Of a stretch of DNA of 64,000 bases, positions 1-11,335 are shown piece by piece. The notes below the pieces were generated by a model, which worked only from the letters and a program-made list of their open reading frames with translations, did no database searches and was not told the origin of the DNA. Position 1 is the stretch's first letter; each line of letters starts with the position of its first letter. The position numbers were made by a program, and so were the translations under genes. Origin of the DNA: Cinnamomum chago (Eukaryota; Streptophyta; Magnoliopsida; Laurales; Lauraceae); contig CP142458.1 of the NCBI GenBank assembly GCA_038049695.1, positions 44,547,501-44,611,500 of the forward strand, read 5' to 3'.

Positions 1-475
1 TATTTATGCTTTTCAATAGGCTAAGCAATTACCTTTGCAATATGCTTTCCAAGGCTAAGCAATAACCTCTACAACTGATGTTTTTCAAGGCTTAACATCA
101 ACCTATACACTATGCTTTTCTTGGCTAAGCAATAACCTATGTAACCTGAAGGTTGGATCTCTCTCTGAGTAGTGTCTAGAATACACTTGATGGAGATAAA
201 ATTTAAGCTTAATTACAATGCCTCTTGATTAGGCGGATATGAAAGTGAAAATCAAATTCACAAAGACACACTATGAATGCAAAGATGAATGCACAATGTG
301 TATGTATGATGTCCTCAATCAATTTGAAAATAAAAGCTCATAAATGTATGCTAAAGGCTTTTAAAAGTTTTAGCTCATAAAAACATTTATGATTGAGGAA
401 GGAATGCTAGTCACATGTTAAAAATAACTTGTAAAAGATATATGTATGTATTCTAAACAAGTTGTGAAGTTCTAA
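1..475 (-). mobile_element. N5 3' LTR, distal part (sirevirus-like)
   Basis: This is the part of a sirevirus-like Ty1/copia LTR lying left of the N6 insertion; it continues at 31902. It opens with tandem copies of a unit of about 35 bp containing GGCTAAGCAATAACC, which also occurs in B6 (34890-35100 and 40830-41040), N4 (47930-48040) and L6 (56065-56210). The strand is set by the other LTR end, at 33077, which is followed by a polypurine tract read on the minus strand. The last five bases, TCTAA (471-475), are one copy of the N6 target-site duplication. There is no coding capacity. Confidence 0.85.
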
Positions 476-2163
476 TGTCGCGACCCCGGAACGGGACCCC
501 CGGGCCCGCGACGTTGCGTTTGTTTGCGTACATTAAATGTTTGGAGATATACTTTCCCACAGGTTCCCGCGGTGAGGATTCCCAAAGACACGCGAAATCT
601 GATTCACACGATCAAGTATGCGGAAGCGTGTAGCAAAACACATCTAGGTAAGCACCAATAAAATGTTTAAGTGCCATGACAAGTAGTAACAAGACATAGT
701 ATCAATGAAAGAAGCTAACATGGCATTCCCATTAATATTCAAGTCATAAGACTAACACAAAAGTAAGTTAAGTTTTGTTACAATCCCATAAGAGGCCAAC
801 AGAGGCCAATACAATTCTCCCAAAATAATCAAAAGAAACCCCAAGACAACAGATGACGAGACTCAATAAACCCGCTCGACGTCTAGAAGACATCGTCGGG
901 CTGCCACTCTCTCACAGGGGTTGGCTCACAAGCCTCCTTCTGACGCTCCTCCTCAAAGGTAACGTCTCCTGCACCTGGGCACCAACAAACAAGGGTCAAA
1001 CACAACGGTTTGGCAGGAAATCAATTTAGGTGCAAGCATGAAACAATAAACGTTTTAGAAACATATAATAAATCCTTGATGTGAAATACCATAATAACTG
1101 AGATACATTTGCAGAAATATTTAACTGAGCTGAGATACTGAAACAAACTAGCATGAGTACATAATATATCATGAATAGTTACAATCCACAAAGAGCCCAT
1201 CCTTTCTCTATCATTTATATAATGAAAAGAGCAAGCACGCACGACAAGCAAGATATACATAATATAATCACGACACGATTTCCCACAAAGACGGGAATTC
1301 CGGCCGTGGAACCGGACACGCACGATGTGTAATAAATACACGACCAGTCTGCAGACAGTCCACATGTTTAAGGACCCCCAGACAGTGGATCAAACTGAAA
1401 GGGCAGTCCAAGCTCAGTGGTGTTACTTAATTCATGAATGCACAAAACACGCGAAACACTATCAAAACATGTGAGATAAAAAGGGGGAAATCACTTATCA
1501 AAACACGATGAACACGACTAGCAAGGCATAATTAATATGCATAACACGCTTAGGAAGTGATCTGTTGACACCAAAAATGTCACTTTGCCTCCTCACACCA
1601 AAAGCTACACGGAGCCGCATCCTACCAAAAATAGGCAGGCGCTACTTCAAGCATCAGATCTTGTCAGAATCAAACAAAAACAGCAAGGTCATTCAAAACA
1701 ACCAAAAGAGAGGTACACATGAAGTTTCGGGCCATTCCGACATCATTCGGCCTAACTTCACTTCTCCAACAGCTGAGCAGCAGCTCCCGGCGGCGACAGT
1801 GTCGAAGACTTCAAATCTTCGATCAGAACCTACGGATGGTTACAAAATACCTCCAAAAGGCTCCATGTCAAGTTTCAAGTCAAACCGACACCGTTTGACC
1901 CTCCATCAACTCTCGAGCAGCAAAATCAAGCCCTTAGGTAGCGAGAACTACCGAGGTCGTCACTCATCAAACAGAGCACATAGGCGGCTTCTACATACTC
2001 TCAAAAGGGACACACGTCAGATTTCAGGTCATTCCGATGACGTTTGACTCAGTTTTGATGCTCGGAAACAAAATCAAGCCTACCGGCGGCGGAGCACCCC
2101 GGGACCATGGCACCCAATTCGGAGCTTGTGGATCATCTCAAAATGACTCCAATAGGCTCCCCG

Positions 2164-2660
2164 TCGAATTTCAGGTCAATCGGACATCGTTTGACCGGAA
2201 GTCAAAGCTCGGGATTTCCCTCGCGGTGAAATCAAGGCAAGCGTTTGCATGACCCCAAACGGCTTCAAAACTCAAACGAAAGCCTATGGTTGGTCTTATC
2301 TACTGATGAGGGAGTCACACGTCGAATTTCAGGTCAATCGGACATCGTTTGACCAAAAGTCAAAGCTTGGCATTTCCCTCGCGGTGAAATAAAGGCAAGC
2401 GTTTGCATGACTCCAAATGGCTTCAAAACTCAAACGAAAGCCTATGGTTGGTCCTATCTACTGATGAGGAAGCTACCCATCAAATTTCAGGTCAATCGGA
2501 CATCGTTTGACCGAAAGTCAAAGCTCGGCATTTCCCTCGCAGTGAAATCAAGTCAAGCATTTGCAGGCCCCCAAACGGCTTCAAAACCTGAACAAAATCC
2601 TATGGTTGGTCTCGTCTACTGCTCAAGAAGCTACGCGTCGAATTTCAGGTCATTCCGACA
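2164..2660. repeat. 158-bp tandem repeat in N7 U3
   Basis: About three units of 157-159 bp begin at about 2164, 2322, 2481 and 2638 (the last is partial). Each contains AATTTCAGGTCAATCGGACA followed by a conserved CTCGCGGTGAAATCAAG block. The 3' LTR carries the same array (about 27701-28200), so it predates this insertion. Repeats in U3 often have regulatory effects, but nothing here proves one. Confidence 0.85.
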
Positions 2661-2908
2661 TCGTTTGACCTAGTTTCGACGCTTGACAAAAAATCGGCAG
2701 TTCTCCATAGCAAAGTCTTCGGCTTTTCAGAAAATGGGAAACTTTGCGATCCGATTTGCACGGCTTTTCGTCAGGTTTTCTTGAGGGAAATCCAGCCAAT
2801 AAATGAGAGGAAATTCCAAGAAAAATGCAGGAGAAAACAGAAGCAAAAACGGACGAAAAATGGTGAAGAAAAAGCGACCGAAAGGCGGCCAAAAAAATGG
2901 GCCAAGGC

Positions 2909-2956
2909 CCACGGTCGCCGGCGACCATAGCCCATGGTCGCCGGCGACCATGGAGG
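2909..2956. repeat. GC-rich palindromes in N7 5' LTR
   Basis: GGTCGCCGGCGACC occurs twice here. The second copy extends to a perfect 22-bp palindrome, CCATGGTCGCC followed by its exact reverse complement. The 3' LTR has a single copy at about 28444-28466, so the block was duplicated in the 5' LTR or lost from the 3' LTR after insertion. It lies about 700 bp upstream of the TATA box. Confidence 0.8.
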
Positions 2957-3647
2957 TTCGGGCCGCCGGACCTCGCCCAAAAACCCCGTTTTTCGGGTAT
3001 TTTTCGCGTTTCGAGTTGATTGGCCCCTGTGATTTTTCCAAAATCTGATTTTTTGTGCATGATATCCGTCGATCTTCATCAACATCACGGATCCATCACT
3101 GGAATCATTAGATCATCATCGGACGCCTCAAGATCGTCAAATGGCTAACCAAGAAAGCACCCTTTCTGCCCGCCCGATCGCGAAATCGACTGGACAGATG
3201 TTGCTGGCCCGCTGACATCAACCAATGTTTGAAATTGGATCACCATCCGACATCAAATGGTATGTGGGTCCATTGGTGATCATCGCAAGAAGAATCCCAA
3301 AGGACGCGGCACGGCCCGCGACTCTTCAAGCGCCCAGGCAATCAATTAATGAAGTTAAATGACCCGTTTATGGCAAGTTAATGCGGTCATTAATTCATTA
3401 TTTTGAACGGCCCAATCAGAAGCAAGCAAATGGGAGTTACAAGTCCAAGTAATCATGACATTAAAATCATGAAACTCCCGTCATCATGGAGATTAAAGGC
3501 GATTAAATGCCCACTACTCTCCATCGGCCAATCAAATTCAAGGAAAAAGGAGTTACAAAACAAGTAATTAAAAACTTGTAACTCCTCCCATCATGAGCAT
3601 TAATACCATAAATGCTCATAAACTCTCCTAAATGGCTACCAAATGCC

Positions 3648-3655
3648 TATAAATA
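3648..3655 (+). promoter_or_regulatory. TATA box of N7 5' LTR
   Basis: TATAAATA lies about 2.1 kb into the LTR, in a context identical to 29161-29168 of the 3' LTR. The position fits a long U3, with transcription starting about 30 bp downstream near the purine-rich stretch at 3670-3690. This is the only good TATA I see in the second half of the LTR. Confidence 0.7.
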
Positions 3656-4378
3656 GGAGGCCATTTCAAGGAAAAAAAAAAGAAGAGATCCGAAAAACTC
3701 TCCGAAAAATTCAAGAAAAATCCAGAACCTCTGCAACAAACTCTCCTCTATTGAAGAAAACTCTGTTGCAACAAGCACTACAAGGTGATCAAAGCTCCTT
3801 GGGGGGGCCACCCCCCCCAAAGGCCACCTCTCCTTCTATCCAACTTGGCTAGATGCGGCTTTTCAGCCCGTTGGAGCCAAGCCAAGAAATCAAGCATTAA
3901 AGCTCTCATCTGAAGGACTATGGCGGAGTCCATACATAACTCGCGACCGTCGATCTGAACGGGTCCCCCACAATCGCATGAGAAGTTAGATTCCTTTTGT
4001 TTCTTTTCTGTTGCATTGTATTTTTTTATAAAGAGACAAAAAAATCACATCTCTTGTCTTTCATTATTGATAAGATTTGTAAATCGCCTTTCACGGCAAA
4101 CAAAGAAAACCGCCTCTCATGGCATTCAAAAAAACAAACCTTGTCTCTTTTCTTTAAAAATATGTGTGCAATGGAAAGATGGAAAAAAATTGATTTCCTT
4201 TTCTACTTGTGAAGGTGAATCTCCAGATCACCACTCTAAATTCCAAGTAGATTAGAAAATCTGGCATACCCGTACAAAAAAACTGATGCCCGCTTTTCCT
4301 TTCTTTCCCTCCACCGTACCCCGTCAGCCCCGGGGCGGAGGCAGCTTTGGAAAAAGAGAAAAGCCGGGACCATCAAGC

Positions 4379-4396
4379 TGGCACACCCGGTGGGAC
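4379..4396 (+). other. Candidate primer binding site of N7
   Basis: The motif begins TGGCACACCC three bases after the LTR end. Primer sites begin TGG because tRNAs end CCA, and Tat elements use a comparable GC-rich site. I could not name the matching tRNA. The downstream stretch at 4400-4590 shows no gene. Confidence 0.55.
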
Positions 4397-4584
4397 CCTG
4401 TTCATTTGAGAACACAATGCTTGGATTCTTTGGCTCCTTTTTAGTTGGTGGCCTATGTTGGATCTTGCATCTAAAAAAAAAACCACATGAGATGGGATTC
4501 TTGGAAATTTCTTCTTTTGAGTTTATTTCCAGTCTTTCTTGTTTCTAAAAAAAAATTTCTCAAAAAGACACAAAATCTGATTTA

Positions 4585-5610
4585 GAAAAAAAATTCAGAT
4601 TTTCCTCTTTTGGGTTTAAGTTGAGAAACTTTGGCTTCTTCCTTTTCGGACTTCGAGATCGCAGAAATGTTGAACTCATTTTTGGAATGGAACACCATTC
4701 GCTCTCTTCTATGAATCCATAAAAAAAATAAAAAAAATCTGATTTTAAAAAAAAAATTCAGATTTTCCTCTTTTGGGTTTAAGTTGAGAAACTTTGGCTT
4801 CTTCCTTTTCGGACTTCGAGATCGCAGAAATGTTGAACTCATTTTCGGAATGGAACACCATCCGCTCTCTTCTATGAATCCATAAAAAAAAATCAAAAAA
4901 CAAAAATCTGATTAAATTTTTTTTTTCAGATTTCTCCCTTTTGGGTTTAAGTTGAGAAACTTTGGCTTCTTCCTTTTCGGACTTCGAGATCGCAGAAATG
5001 TTGAACTCATTTTCGAAATGGAACACCATTCGCTCTCTTCTATGAATCCACAAAAAAAATCTTTCAAAAAAAAAAAAAAAACCACTAAGTTGCACCAATT
5101 GCGTTCTTTGACCAAAGTGGATCTAAGAAAAGCCTTGTCTAGAGTGTGGAGACAGCTAGACTGTTCTAGGCAAGGGTCCTCCAAACGGGTTCATTAAGTA
5201 ATCCTACCCTTACCTGGGGGCTGATCTATCCACTGAGGTTTCATAAGATCGAATTGGAAATCTATGTGAATTCTTCAAAAAAAAAATCTCTAAAAAAAAG
5301 AGAACAAAAAAAAAAAAAAAACTTCTGTCATTTTTGGATTCATATTTGAGAAATCCTGGTTCCTTCCTTTTCGGACTTCGAGATCGCAGAAATGTTGAAC
5401 TCATTTTCGGATTGGAATACCATTTGCTCTCTTCTATAAAGTCCAATCTTGACACTTTCAAAAAAAAAAAACTTCCGTCACTTTTGGATTCACATTTGAG
5501 AAATCCTGGTTCCTTCCTTTTCGGACTTTCGAGCTCGCAGAAATGTTGAGCTCATTTTCGGATTGGAATACCATTTGCTCTCTCCTATGAATCCAATCTT
5601 GACCTTTCAA
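4585..5610 (+). repeat. Leader tandem repeats of N7 (about 165 bp)
   Basis: Three good units begin near 4597, 4759 and 4927 and two more diverged ones near 5330 and 5485. Each holds TTGGGTTTAAGTTGAGAAAC or a variant, the block TTTTCGGACTTCGAGATCGC, and an A-rich tail. Open frames read across the array in both directions are by-products of the repeat. The array lies in the untranslated leader between the primer site and gag. Confidence 0.85.
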
Positions 5611-5964
5611 AAATCCCATCTCGTGTCCTTTCCGAGGATGCGATTTGCAACATTTGTGCCTAGCGGTGCTAGTACGCCCTTTCGGGTCTACTGTATTCGC
5701 AACCGACACATTTGTATCTCAACCTTATATCATTTTACCTTGAGTGAGCTTTGCTTCTCGGTAATTTGAATTAAGGTTCACAATTACTTCTAGCAGTCAC
5801 TGGGACGCTCATTCTGAGCTGACCCTACCTGCGTTTAGAACAATTGTGCCCTCTATGGCTTTTCTGCCTTCCTCATGTTGCTTGGGCTGGGACATGTCCC
5901 CTCGGGCGACTTGAAGAGGCGAAACCATAGTATTTTCCATTTATGATCACTATATTCTTGTGAT

Positions 5965-5990
5965 TACTAATGGATATGGTCTTGTTTCAG
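5965..5990 (+). promoter_or_regulatory. Candidate 3' splice site just upstream of gag
   Basis: TTACTAAT (5965-5972) resembles a plant branch point and lies about 18 bases before a pyrimidine-rich stretch ending CTTGTTTCAG (5981-5990). The gag start codon follows 20 bases later. This arrangement suggests that an intron is removed from the long leader, which would bring gag closer to the cap. I could not fix the donor site. Confidence 0.45.
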
Positions 5991-6010
5991 AAGTTTTCCA
6001 AAAACTAACA

Positions 6011-8434
6011 ATGGCAGCTTCATTAACCATCACCTTTGATGAGAACAAGTACCAGCTCATGCTCCAAGACAAACAAACCAAGCGCACTTACAAGCGCCCT
6101 GCCAGCTGCCGAAGCGTCATTTCCCTCGGCAACTCAGAAGACACCGGGTCAAACTCTACTCCCCGGACCATTGTCTTCGGGTCATTGGGACCATTCCCAC
6201 TACCCGCAGAAGAAACCGCACCTGCCAAGAAGCAGAGAACCGCCCCTCAACGTATCACTACAGTGATACCAAGGGCGATCATCAAGAAGCCTGAGGCCCG
6301 TAGCGCTCCTGCAAAGCCTCAACCAGCAAGAAACCAGGTCTGCTCAAAGACTTGGTCCCCAAGGCCTTCACCCAAACAAAGAAGGTCACAAAAATCTGTA
6401 AAGCCAGCCTACCTGGCCCCTCTCAAGGAGAACCGGTTCTACCCTCTTGCTTACATGAAAGAGGAGAAGCCTACCCTCCGCCAAACAAAACCAACTCAGC
6501 ACGAGCCGGCTTGCTCATACAAGCCCAAAATCAAATCATGCATCGTAAGGCCTCCGCAAGAACCTGCCAAGGCCTGCACACCTGCGAGTCGACCTTTCCT
6601 CTCAACAAGAGCCAAACTCGCCAAATTCAAAGCTTCGCTGCGACAGGCAAAGGACCGCGTCCAGATCCTGTCCCTGCCCGTCTTCAAAGAAGACAAGCTC
6701 GGCTGCTGCGCACTAGGGACTACGTCCTTCGTTGCCAGAGCACAGCCAGAGCTAACCGAAGCTCAAATCGCTCGTCGTATGCGCCGCCGCACGGCATATC
6801 GACAAAAGAGACTAGAGAAGCAAAGAACCCAGGATTCTGCACTTCAGGTCTCCCAAAAATGGGTCGAAAAAGAAAGACCCGACCAAGTTGTTGCTGTTCA
6901 TATGGTTGGCAAAACCAGAAAACGCCAGAAGTCAGCAACAAAAATCCATGTCAGGCGTCCGGTGACTCGCAGCGTCTCCCGGACACGAAGACATAAAGAA
7001 AACTCTCCCGCTCCTTCAAGCCAAGGACATCGGAGTGACCACTCTTCGAGCTCTTCATCTAAAAGGATGAGCTCCAGCTCAGTCACCAAGACTGTATCCT
7101 CTTTCGACTCTCGAAGAATGAACGTCTTGGTCACAAATGCTGAGCAACCTCCGCCGCATGATGACGTAACCGCACGCATCCAGCAGCTGGAGCAAGGGCA
7201 GCAGAGGATAGAGACTCTAATAGAGAACCTAGTTCTCAATCTTCAGCGTCCACAAAACAATGAAGCTCCTCCGAGCCATCAAGGCGACGAGGAAAATGCG
7301 GAAAATAGTGAGTCACGCGCCCTTACGAAAAAGGACGTTGACGATATCCTCGCCAAAGCAAAAGAAGAGGATACACTAAAGGAGCATGGGATCAAGCCAC
7401 CATATCCCTTGTGGATGGACTCGGTCCCGTTCCCTACAAAATTCAAGCAACCTACTCTCCAAACATATACGGGGAAGGGTTCGGCCAGACAGCACTTGAT
7501 CCATTTCAAGATCCTGACGGGAGCTATTGCGGACCAAGATGCCCTCAAGATCCGCCTCTTTGCAAGTACCCTAAAAGGTACGGCCTTTGATTGGTACTCC
7601 ACTCTGCCGGAGGACTCCATTCAAAATTGGGCCATGCTGGAGACACGCTTCCTAACCCACTTCAAAGGTGAGGATCATCCTGTTACTATGGCTCAGCTCT
7701 GCAGCCTAAAACAGGGAGAGAATGAGTCAACATATGACTTCATTCACAAGTGGAAGGCAATGACATACAAATGCTCCGATGTACTGCCACAAGCATCACT
7801 GGTCGACATCTGCCGAAACAACATGAGAGCAAGAATCCGCTCCATGATCATCGGCAACAAATCAAAGAACCTGGGAGAACTCCTGGAAGCAGCTATGGAA
7901 ACTGAAACGGTGATCAAAGACCTCAACAGTCAGAAGTCATCAAAGAAAGAGCCGACTGCCATTGCAACCTCAAAACCAAAGAAAAAGGAGGTTCTCAATG
8001 TGCAAACCAAGTCAGCTCCTCAGCCGCCAAAGAAAAATGAAAACAAAGCTGCAGGTAAAAAGCCTGAACTCTCTGATGCCTTCAAAGAACGAGTAGAGAA
8101 GAAATACCCGTTCGATGAAGATGTTGAAGAAATTTTTGGGGCACTTCTCGCAAACGGTAAACTCACCTTGCCTGACCCCAAAAGACCAGGAGATGTTGGC
8201 AAAACCAACGATCCTCGGTACTGTCCATACCATCAGATGGTCTCGCATCCTCTCAGTCAATGCTTTGTTGTGAGAGAGAAGATAAATGAGATGTGGAAAA
8301 ACGGAGTCATTACCTTCGACAAGAACTATGGGTCTGCCTCCGTCAACATGGTGTCGTGTGGACAAAAACAAAAGTCACCAAAAAAGAAGATCACTACTTC
8401 CTTCAAGGTAATAAAGATGACCCAAACGTCCTAA
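6011..8434 (+). pseudogene. gag: gag of N7 (Tat lineage)
   Basis: This is the capsid/nucleocapsid precursor, about 807 codons from the ATG at 6011. I chose this start because the longer open frame to 5960 begins with GTG and runs through the probable splice acceptor. The first 450 residues or so are basic and low-complexity (Pro, Ser, Lys, Arg), which is unusually long. The capsid-like retrotransposon gag domain follows at about 7430-7930, recognised by the FDWYSTLP and FKGEDHP motifs and a leucine-rich C-terminal half. A CPYHQMVSHPLSQC zinc-binding motif near 8220-8265 is typical of Tat nucleocapsids. The TAA at 8432-8434 is in frame with recognisable coding sequence beyond it, so I treat the gene as interrupted rather than naturally ended. 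Confidence 0.85.
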
Positions 8435-8666
8435 GAGTTGGTTCCATATCCAACATCAGACGGACAGCCCATATGGGTACACCCCGATATCCTAGAAGAT
8501 GAAAATTGGGAGGTCGTCAAAACAAAGCCAACCGCTCGACAGCGAAGGCAAGCCAGGAGACAACACCGCAAGCTCAAACAGTAGGAGAAAGCTCCGAAAA
8601 AGCAAGAAGTCGCTGAAAAGGCAGAAACCTCCTCTACCGCTTCACTGGGGGCAACAGAAGAGTCCT
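8435..8666 (+). pseudogene. gag-protease linker of N7, left of N8
   Basis: This is the same frame as gag after its TAA. It codes for a hydrophilic, Lys/Gln/Arg-rich stretch, is interrupted by TAG at 8582-8584, and is cut by the N8 insertion. With N8 and one duplication removed (4216 bp) the frame continues at 12882, runs to TAA at 12960-12962, and then joins the protease frame. The continuity supports an ancestral single gag-pol reading frame. No domain is recognised. Confidence 0.7.
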
Positions 8667-9279
8667 TGTCACGCCCCCGAAACGGAACCTCGGGGGGCGG
8701 GAATGGGATTTGGCATAAATATATTTTACTTCTCCCAGGATCCGCGTGTGTGAAGACAACACATTCTGAATGTTTTGCGGAAGCTTTTGTGGCATTGCGA
8801 CCCGAAGTCCGTGGCCATCGGATTCCGCATCGCACTCAACCATTAGCACATAGCTATCATGTCAAGAATCATATCAGACTGGAGTAAACCATCACAATAA
8901 ATTACAGAGCTGACAGTAACAGGATATTACATTCCCATATATGTTCAAGTTACAATTATCAATGTACATTAATTAAGAATCCCAAGAAAAGGCTAATAAA
9001 AGCCATACAACAATAAGCTATAATCACTACCCCAAATATGACGTAGCTCCGATGTCAAGCTCAATGTCTACGTGACATAGCCGACAAAACAACCTGCAAA
9101 ACATGGCTCCACAGCCAACTCAAGCACTCAACTCGGGACGAAGAAGTCTGAACCTGAGTACCAAAAGTAGTGGGTCAGACACGACGGTCTGGCAGGTGGA
9201 TGAAAAGATCACAATATAGCGAATAATAATACAAATGATAAATCATGCTATTTGCTCATAATGCTGTATATAATTAAAC

Positions 9280-10000
9280 GGGTGAAAACTCATGAATCTC
9301 GGACAGAACATGTATTCTTTTCAAACATGGTTAAAACATGAAGATCTAATAAAGCATATGTTCATTTACATCAACTCTAAAGCATAGATATTTGACAATT
9401 GGGTGTTCGTCTAAAACATGTGTAAATATAGAAGTTTGACAAACAAACGTTCATCTAAAACAAATGTGTAACCGAGCAATCTGGCGAACTAAGGTTCATT
9501 TAAAACATATTTCAAGGCAGGGATATTTAACAAATCGGGTATTCATGTGAAACCGGTATAAACATAGTGATCGGGCAAAACAAGTTTCATTTGAAACACA
9601 TTTCAAAGCATGGGTATTTAACAAATCGGATATTCATTTAAAACAGGTGTAGACATAGGAATCTGGTAAAACGCGTGTCATTTAAAACATGTTTCTAAGC
9701 ATGGATATTAAATAACTCGGGTAATCATTTGAAACAGGTATAACCATAGGAATCTAGCAAAACAAGTGTCATTTAAAACAAAGCACGGATACTTAACAAT
9801 TCAGGTATTCATTTAAAACACAGTTAAACCTAGGGATCTGACGAACCAAATGTCATTAAAACACAGCACGGGTATTTAACAACTCGGGAATTCCTTTAAA
9901 ACATGTGTAATCATATAAATCTAGTAAAACCATTGGTCGTTTGAAACATATGTAAAAGCATGGGTATTCACCCAACCGGCATTCATTTAAAACATGTGTG
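9280..10000. repeat. Degenerate tandem repeat inside N8
   Basis: About six diverged units of 110-125 bp carry variants of GGTATTCATTTAAAACA and GCATGGATATTTAACAA. They are AT-rich and non-coding. The H4 homologue has only a short remnant near 54340-54400, so array length varies between family members and helps to explain the extra length of N8. Confidence 0.75.
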
Positions 10001-11135
10001 TGTACAAGAACAGAAGACAATATAATAATAACTGGATTTACATCGGAGAATATGAACACTTGTTTAAATAACAACTTTCATAAAGTAAACGAATCATTTA
10101 TCAGAAAGCAAGTAAGCAATATAAAACATGTCGGGTATCCAAGGAATCGGGAACTGGCAAGATGGCAATCACATAAAGCTAAGTCCTCTGTCACTGAAGT
10201 GACAACAGTATCACGGGACGTTGATCTCAGTCACACAAGGTGAGGAGAAACAACGTAAATCATATATACAATATAAATATACGGGAACGGGACCACGGTA
10301 GCAAACCGGGTATCGGGACGGGACCACGGTGATAAACCGGGCATCGGGATCCAAACTGCAGCTGGCGGGACGGGAGAGGGATTTCCAAGTCAGTGGATCA
10401 GACTGACAAGGTATCCAAGCTTAGTGATGCCGACTCATAGGATAAAACCAATCGAGACATATGCGAGTAATCAAGTACAGTAAATAAACGGGTAAAACGG
10501 GGGTGCTCAAGGGCACACTGTCATATCATGTCGGGCAATACATTTCGGGACAAATAATTGTTACTAATGTAACTTCAATGCTTTCGGGAAAACAAGTCAT
10601 GTAATGCAAATCTTGGAAATGAGGTGAAACAATGAACTATAACAATTTCGGGAAAATATTAATTTCAAGATCTATATAAGTGAATAGGGGTCCCGTATGT
10701 CGATTATGGTAATTGCTTGGTACTCCTTGAGTTAGAAGACATCCCGGGCTCCTTATGCACTTTTACTATTTTCAAAACTTAAAATGAGCTTATGGGTAGT
10801 ACTAGGTGTTACAATAGAAAAGAATCAAGATTATAATCGGTCCATCCTAGGTATGACACTAATCCGGAAACATCGAGCAACCTATTCAGTCACCGAAAAG
10901 AATAGAATTTGCGATAACCAAGGGCAAGACTTGTGTTTAGATATATAAAGAAGATATCGCGTCGTTCCATCCCGTTCAAGATTGAAATGGATTGAACTTC
11001 GATGCTACCGAACCAACCGTGAAGAGCATCGGCTCAAGACGCTCTCACATATGGTCGAGTGAGTTCGAGGAGGTTAGCCAAGGTCCACGAAGAAAAATAA
11101 ACCTCAAAACCCACTGGACTCAAACTGAGTCCTCC

Positions 11136-11335
11136 GATCGATCGGCCGAAATTTCTGTACCCGAGCATCATCCCAGGCAGACCGCATCGCTCGAGCGAAT
11201 CGAGGAGTTCGCTCGAGCGAACTCATCGGTCGAGCGGTTATTTAAATGCGTTCGAGCGACCAGGCTGCTGGAAAACCCGTATCCCTTTCTGGACAGGTCG
11301 CTCGAGCGAACTGTCATGGTCGCTCGAGCGAACTG
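11136..11335. repeat. Palindrome cluster in N8
   Basis: The cluster holds CCGATCGATCGG, several CGCTCGAGCG cores and one perfect 16-bp palindrome, GTTCGCTCGAGCGAAC (11207-11222). Two TCGCTCGAGCGAACTGTC copies stand close together near 11288-11332. It sits where the other Tekay LTRs here carry their CGG-YTAR-CCG clusters, but with a different core. Confidence 0.85.

Larger units (their letters stand above)
1563..4375 (+). repeat. N7 5' LTR
   Basis: The LTR starts TGTTGACACC and ends GGGACCATCA. It is 2813 bp against 2855 bp for the 3' copy. It lacks a block of about 60 bp present in the 3' copy at about 29387-29449, and carries an extra copy of a GC-rich palindromic block near 2925-2950. It contains a tandem repeat (2164-2650) and a TATA box (3648-3655). 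The short open frames inside it are conserved between the two LTRs only because the DNA is duplicated; none resembles a protein I recognise. Confidence 0.95.

Noticed and set aside
1021..1365. Open frame on the minus strand in N6
   Set aside because: It lies in a solo LTR, overlaps sequence shared non-codingly with N3, and shows no domain.
1565..3088. Several open frames in the N7 LTR
   Set aside because: They are repeated in the 3' LTR because the DNA is duplicated, and arise from a 158-bp tandem repeat; there is no recognisable protein.
5960..6010. Upstream extension of gag
   Set aside because: It starts with GTG and crosses a probable splice acceptor; the ATG at 6011 is better.
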